17,516 nt of DNA from Candidatus Omnitrophota bacterium. GTDB lineage: Bacteria > Verrucomicrobiota > Verrucomicrobiia > Limisphaerales > UBA1319. The position numbers and the translations under genes are program-made. This document shows positions 15,028 to 17,516 of the stretch, in pieces (positions within the stretch are counted from its first letter, which is position 1; every line of letters starts with the position of its first letter). The stretch spans positions 1 through 17,516 of the forward strand of contig JAMCZD010000399.1 in the NCBI GenBank assembly GCA_023473405.1, read 5' to 3'. The notes beneath the pieces were generated by a model. It saw only the letters and a list, made by a program, of their open reading frames with translations, was not told the DNA's origin and searched no databases.

Positions 15028-15630
15028 GTGCCTTCGCTTCCTGAATCCATTACCTGCTTGATCGCCGAACTCGGCAAATGGCCCGGGATAGGGCCGCGCT
15101 CGGCGGAGAGGCTGGCGCTTTACCTTGTACAGAGCGAACCGGAGGCGGTTCGTCAACTGGCCAAGGCCATCGTCTCGGCCCGCGATCGGATTCAATCCTG
15201 CTCTGTCTGCGGTGCCTTAACCGAACGGCAACCCTGCGCCATTTGCGAAGATACCCACCGTGACCGCTCGCTCATATGCGTGGTGGAACGTCCTGTGGAC
15301 ATAATCAGCATCGAAAAGTCAGGCGCATACCACGGTCTCTATCACGTGTTGGGCGGCAAAATCTCGCCGGTGAATGGCGTCGGCCCCGAAGACTTGCGCA
15401 TTGCGGCCCTGGAACAGCGCCTTGCATCGGCGCCCAACGCCGAAATCATCATAGCTCTCGGATCAGACGTCGATGGCGACGCCACCAGTTTCTACCTGGC
15501 GCGCCGGCTCGCCCCTTTCAAGGTTAAACTGTCGCGCCTGGCGCATGGTTTGCCCGTCGGCAGCAGCCTCGAATTCGCCGACGAGCTCACCCTGAGCCAG
15601 GCCATCGAAGGACGACGAACCATGTCCTGA
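15028..15630 (+). CDS. recR: Recombination mediator protein RecR
   Basis: A 200-residue ring-forming protein of the RecFOR pathway that helps load RecA onto gapped single-stranded DNA. The length matches the family exactly. In order: a helix-hairpin-helix segment LGKWPGIGPRSAERLA (15-30), a C4 zinc finger (C58, C61, C70, C73), a Toprim domain starting at CVVERPVDI (84-92) with the acidic EDL and later GSDVDGDATSFYLA segment, and the C-terminal RLAHGLPVGSSLEFAD stretch with TLSQAIEGR. Translation starts at GTG (15028); the nearest upstream ATG (15007) is in the same frame but is stopped after three codons. The gene follows ebfC and precedes the HAD hydrolase by 39 bases. Confidence 0.96.
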   Translation: MPSLPESITCLIAELGKWPGIGPRSAERLALYLVQSEPEAVRQLAKAIVSARDRIQSCSVCGALTERQPCAICEDTHRDRSLICVVERPVDIISIEKSGAYHGLYHVLGGKISPVNGVGPEDLRIAALEQRLASAPNAEIIIALGSDVDGDATSFYLARRLAPFKVKLSRLAHGLPVGSSLEFADELTLSQAIEGRRTMS

Positions 15631-15669
15631 CGCCGTCATCCTTTGCCAAACCGGACCTGTCCATCACCA

Positions 15670-16281
15670 ATGAAAAGCCCGAAAGCCATCGTGTTTGACC
15701 TGGGCAAGGTGTTGATCGATTTCGACTTTGGCATTGCCGTTCGACGCCTCCTGAGTCGTTGCACGATCGGCACCGTGGAGTTGCAAAGGCTCATTGATCA
15801 ATCCCCACTCCTGCTCAACTATGAAACCGGCGCATTGTCCAGCCACGAGTTTTATGCCCAAGTCAAGTCCGCCTCCGGTTTCAAGGGCGACTTCGTCGAA
15901 TTCGGTGACTTGTTCTGCGATATCTTCACCCCCATCGAGCCCATGCTCGAACTCCACACCCAACTCCGCCGTCGCGCCATACCCGTCTTCGTTTTTTCCA
16001 ATACCAACGAGCTGGCAACGAAACATATCCGCCGGCAGTTCCCTTTTTTCAGCCAGTTCGACGGCTATATCCTCTCCTACGAGCATGGCATAATGAAACC
16101 CGACGCCCGATTGTATGACGTGGTCGAACGCTCCGCCGCCAGGTGCGGCGCCGAGCTGTTATACCTCGATGACCGTCCCGAAAACGTGGCGGCGGGGCTT
16201 GCGCGCGGCTGGCAGGCGGTCCGGCATGAATCATCCGAAAAGACCTGGGAACTCTTTCGCCAATACAACCTGGTGCAATAA
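15670..16281 (+). CDS. HAD-superfamily phosphatase, YihX-like
   Basis: A 203-residue soluble HAD hydrolase. Motif I is IVFDLGKVLIDFD with the nucleophile D10; the residue two positions later is G12 rather than the usual acid Asp, a pattern shared with YihX (alpha-glucose-1-phosphate phosphatase) and epoxide-hydrolase-like HADs. Motif II is FSNTN (S110), motif III K143 in MKPDARLY, and motif IV LDDRPEN (D167, D168). A helical cap lies between motifs I and II (about 18-90). The start is ATG at 15670; an upstream in-frame TTG at 15643 would add nine unconserved residues. It lies between recR and the rhomboid gene with gaps of 39 and 17 bases, so one transcript is likely. A sugar phosphate substrate is suggested by similarity to YihX but not proved. 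Confidence 0.85.
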   Translation: MKSPKAIVFDLGKVLIDFDFGIAVRRLLSRCTIGTVELQRLIDQSPLLLNYETGALSSHEFYAQVKSASGFKGDFVEFGDLFCDIFTPIEPMLELHTQLRRRAIPVFVFSNTNELATKHIRRQFPFFSQFDGYILSYEHGIMKPDARLYDVVERSAARCGAELLYLDDRPENVAAGLARGWQAVRHESSEKTWELFRQYNLVQ

Positions 16282-16298
16282 GAACCACCACTAACGGG

Positions 16299-17174
16299 AT
16301 GAACGCGGATTCGACCTTTATCCCGGCGACTTCACAAAGACAGGCCCTGGATTGGAACCTGGTGCTGATCAGCCAGGATATACCCTCGATCCTGGTCCAT
16401 CGCGATGAAGACGACCGGTGGGGCCTGACCGTGGATCCCCGCGATCTCGATCGCGCCCTGGCTGCCATACGCCAATACCAGCGCGAAAATCGCGGCTGGT
16501 CCTGGCGGCAGGAATTGCCATGGACAGGGATTGTGTTTCATTGGGGTGCGCTGTTCTGGTGCGCCCTGTTGGTCTTCTTCTATGTCCTCGAGGAGGTTCG
16601 CGGCATTCCATTGCGCGCCGACGGGCTGATGGACAGCGCGGCTATCCTGTCCGGACAATGGTGGCGCCTGTTCACCGCCATCACTCTCCACGCCGACGTC
16701 GGCCATTTGGCGGCGAATGCCACCATAGGCTTCCTGCTGCTCGGGTTGGCCATGGCACGGTTCGGCCCTGGTTGGGGCCTTCTAGCCTCCTTTTTGACGG
16801 GGGTGGGCGGCAATCTCCTGGGTCTGATCCTCTATCCCCTGCCCCACCGCAGTTTGGGCTCTTCAGGCATGGTGCTGGGCGCCTTGGGCCTGGTGGGCGT
16901 TCAATCGGCTTCGCTTTGGCGCGAATCACCTCATGGCGCCCGCTATTTTATCTCGGGTCTCTTGGCCGGGCTCATGTTGTTTATCTTGTTGGGACTCGAT
17001 CCCAAGGCCGACCTGGTGGCTCACCTGGGCGGATTCCTGTGTGGAGGACTCTTTGGCGCCGTTCTGGCCTGGTTGCCTATGTCATTTCTCCAAAGCCCAC
17101 GGTCCAACCTCGTCGCCAGCCTGCTGCTGAGCTTCCTGGTCCTATATCCTTGGTGGCTGGCCCTCAACTCGTGA
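16299..17174 (+). CDS. Rhomboid-family intramembrane serine protease
   Basis: A 291-residue membrane protease that cuts other membrane proteins within or near their membrane segments. Residues 1-70 form a soluble N-terminal domain with the pattern WNLVLISQDIPS and a VDP--L--AL--I--Y--EN helix. About seven hydrophobic segments follow. The rhomboid signatures are complete: WWRLFTAITLHADVGHLAAN (H131, H136, N140, the oxyanion and structural residues), GSSG with catalytic S189, and AHLGG with catalytic H242. The protein therefore looks active. It is the last gene of the dnaX-recR strand block, 17 bases after the HAD gene, with a weak GGG-type ribosome binding site. Its substrates cannot be predicted. 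Confidence 0.92.
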   Translation: MNADSTFIPATSQRQALDWNLVLISQDIPSILVHRDEDDRWGLTVDPRDLDRALAAIRQYQRENRGWSWRQELPWTGIVFHWGALFWCALLVFFYVLEEVRGIPLRADGLMDSAAILSGQWWRLFTAITLHADVGHLAANATIGFLLLGLAMARFGPGWGLLASFLTGVGGNLLGLILYPLPHRSLGSSGMVLGALGLVGVQSASLWRESPHGARYFISGLLAGLMLFILLGLDPKADLVAHLGGFLCGGLFGAVLAWLPMSFLQSPRSNLVASLLLSFLVLYPWWLALNS

Positions 17175-17258
17175 TAGACTCCCTAACGAGGCAAAGCTTC
17201 AGACCAGTTCTCGGATGACGCATGGCTCGAGCACGAGGAAGCAAGCGACTCATTGATC

Positions 17259-17382
17259 ATTGAGAATTAAAAATTTGTTATTGGTAATCGAATTCAGAGT
17301 AGTCACGCGCTCAGTGGGTTTGGCCCCGCCTTGTCGCAAGCTTTCTTTTAATGGTAAATAACCAATTCTCAATTCTCAATTT
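17259..17382. repeat. AT-rich imperfect inverted repeat
   Basis: The left arm begins ATTGAGAATT and runs to about 17288, with TTATTGGTAAT at its end. The right arm (17351-17382) read on the minus strand also begins ATTGAGAATT and continues GAGAATTGGTTATTTACC. The arms are about 30 bases and separated by about 62 bases. The GAGAATT heptads resemble the GGGAATT heptads at the left end of the window. A small non-coding mobile or dispersed element is possible. Confidence 0.5.
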
Positions 17383-17452
17383 GCGAAGACGGGTGTGAGA
17401 CAAAATTCTTCCAAAGTGCCTTAATCCAGTTTCTTTATCAGGCGGGCCTTCA

Positions 17453-17497
17453 GCGCCAACGGCGCGTTACCATCCCAGCCTGGGGCAACGCCCCAGG
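17453..17497. repeat. REP-like pair of AAC-loop hairpins
   Basis: Two perfect hairpins lie side by side: GCGCC-AAC-GGCGC (17453-17465) and CCTGGGGC-AAC-GCCCCAGG (17479-17497). They share the same three-base loop and are 13 bases apart. Such paired palindromes are the hallmark of REP elements moved by single RAYT/TnpA-REP transposases. No such transposase is in the window, so the assignment is inference from structure. Confidence 0.45.
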
Positions 17498-17516
17498 TCA
17501 GTTCCCCAAAACACAC

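Larger units (their letters stand above)
17175..17516. other. Gene-free stretch with inverted repeats at the window end
   Basis: No supported reading frame follows the rhomboid stop codon. The stretch holds an AT-rich imperfect inverted repeat (17259-17382) and two GC-rich hairpins (17453-17497). The next gene, if any, lies outside the window. Confidence 0.6.

Overview
The window looks like a stretch of a moderately GC-rich chromosome from the phylum Verrucomicrobiota, probably the Limisphaerales/Pedosphaera-type group. This placement is inference. It rests on the secreted phosphatase with thrombospondin type 3 repeats and a C-terminal ending in RFYRV, the DUF5107-TPR protein, and the AT-rich heptad repeats and GCAAAGAACGC-type motifs between genes. 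I see no tRNA or 16S/23S rRNA gene, CRISPR array, transposase or phage gene.

Left part (1-6562). Bases 1-340 hold no convincing gene, only G-rich heptad repeats facing their inverted copy. An APC-family amino acid permease (minus, TTG start) is divergent from a large exported purple-acid-phosphatase-like enzyme (plus), whose predicted promoter would give a leaderless mRNA. Convergent to the phosphatase is a minus-strand pair: a Tat-exported Mn-type superoxide dismutase followed, with overlapping reading frames, by an Slp-family outer-membrane lipoprotein. The two are probably co-transcribed and both act in the envelope.

Middle (6563-12385). A membrane-anchored hybrid-sensing histidine kinase (about eight membrane segments, PAS, GAF, HisKA, HATPase) has no response regulator beside it. 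It is followed by a 1010-residue exported protein with a mutarotase-like DUF5107 domain and a long TPR solenoid.

Right part (12386-17516). This is a housekeeping block in an order also known from Bacillus: SRP 4.5S RNA, dnaX, ebfC (YbaB), recR. A YihX-like HAD phosphatase and a rhomboid protease follow on the same strand with short spacers. The SRP RNA (about 98 nt) folds into the canonical hairpin with a GGAA tetraloop and ends 26 nt before the dnaX start. DnaX has lost two of the four cysteines of its usual zinc module. The last 342 bases have no gene. They carry an imperfect inverted repeat and a pair of neighbouring hairpins with the same AAC loop, which resemble a REP-type element.

I found no clearly undescribed multi-gene system. 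The best leads are the envelope sod-slp pair, the altered DnaX zinc module, the DUF5107-TPR protein and the intergenic repeat families.
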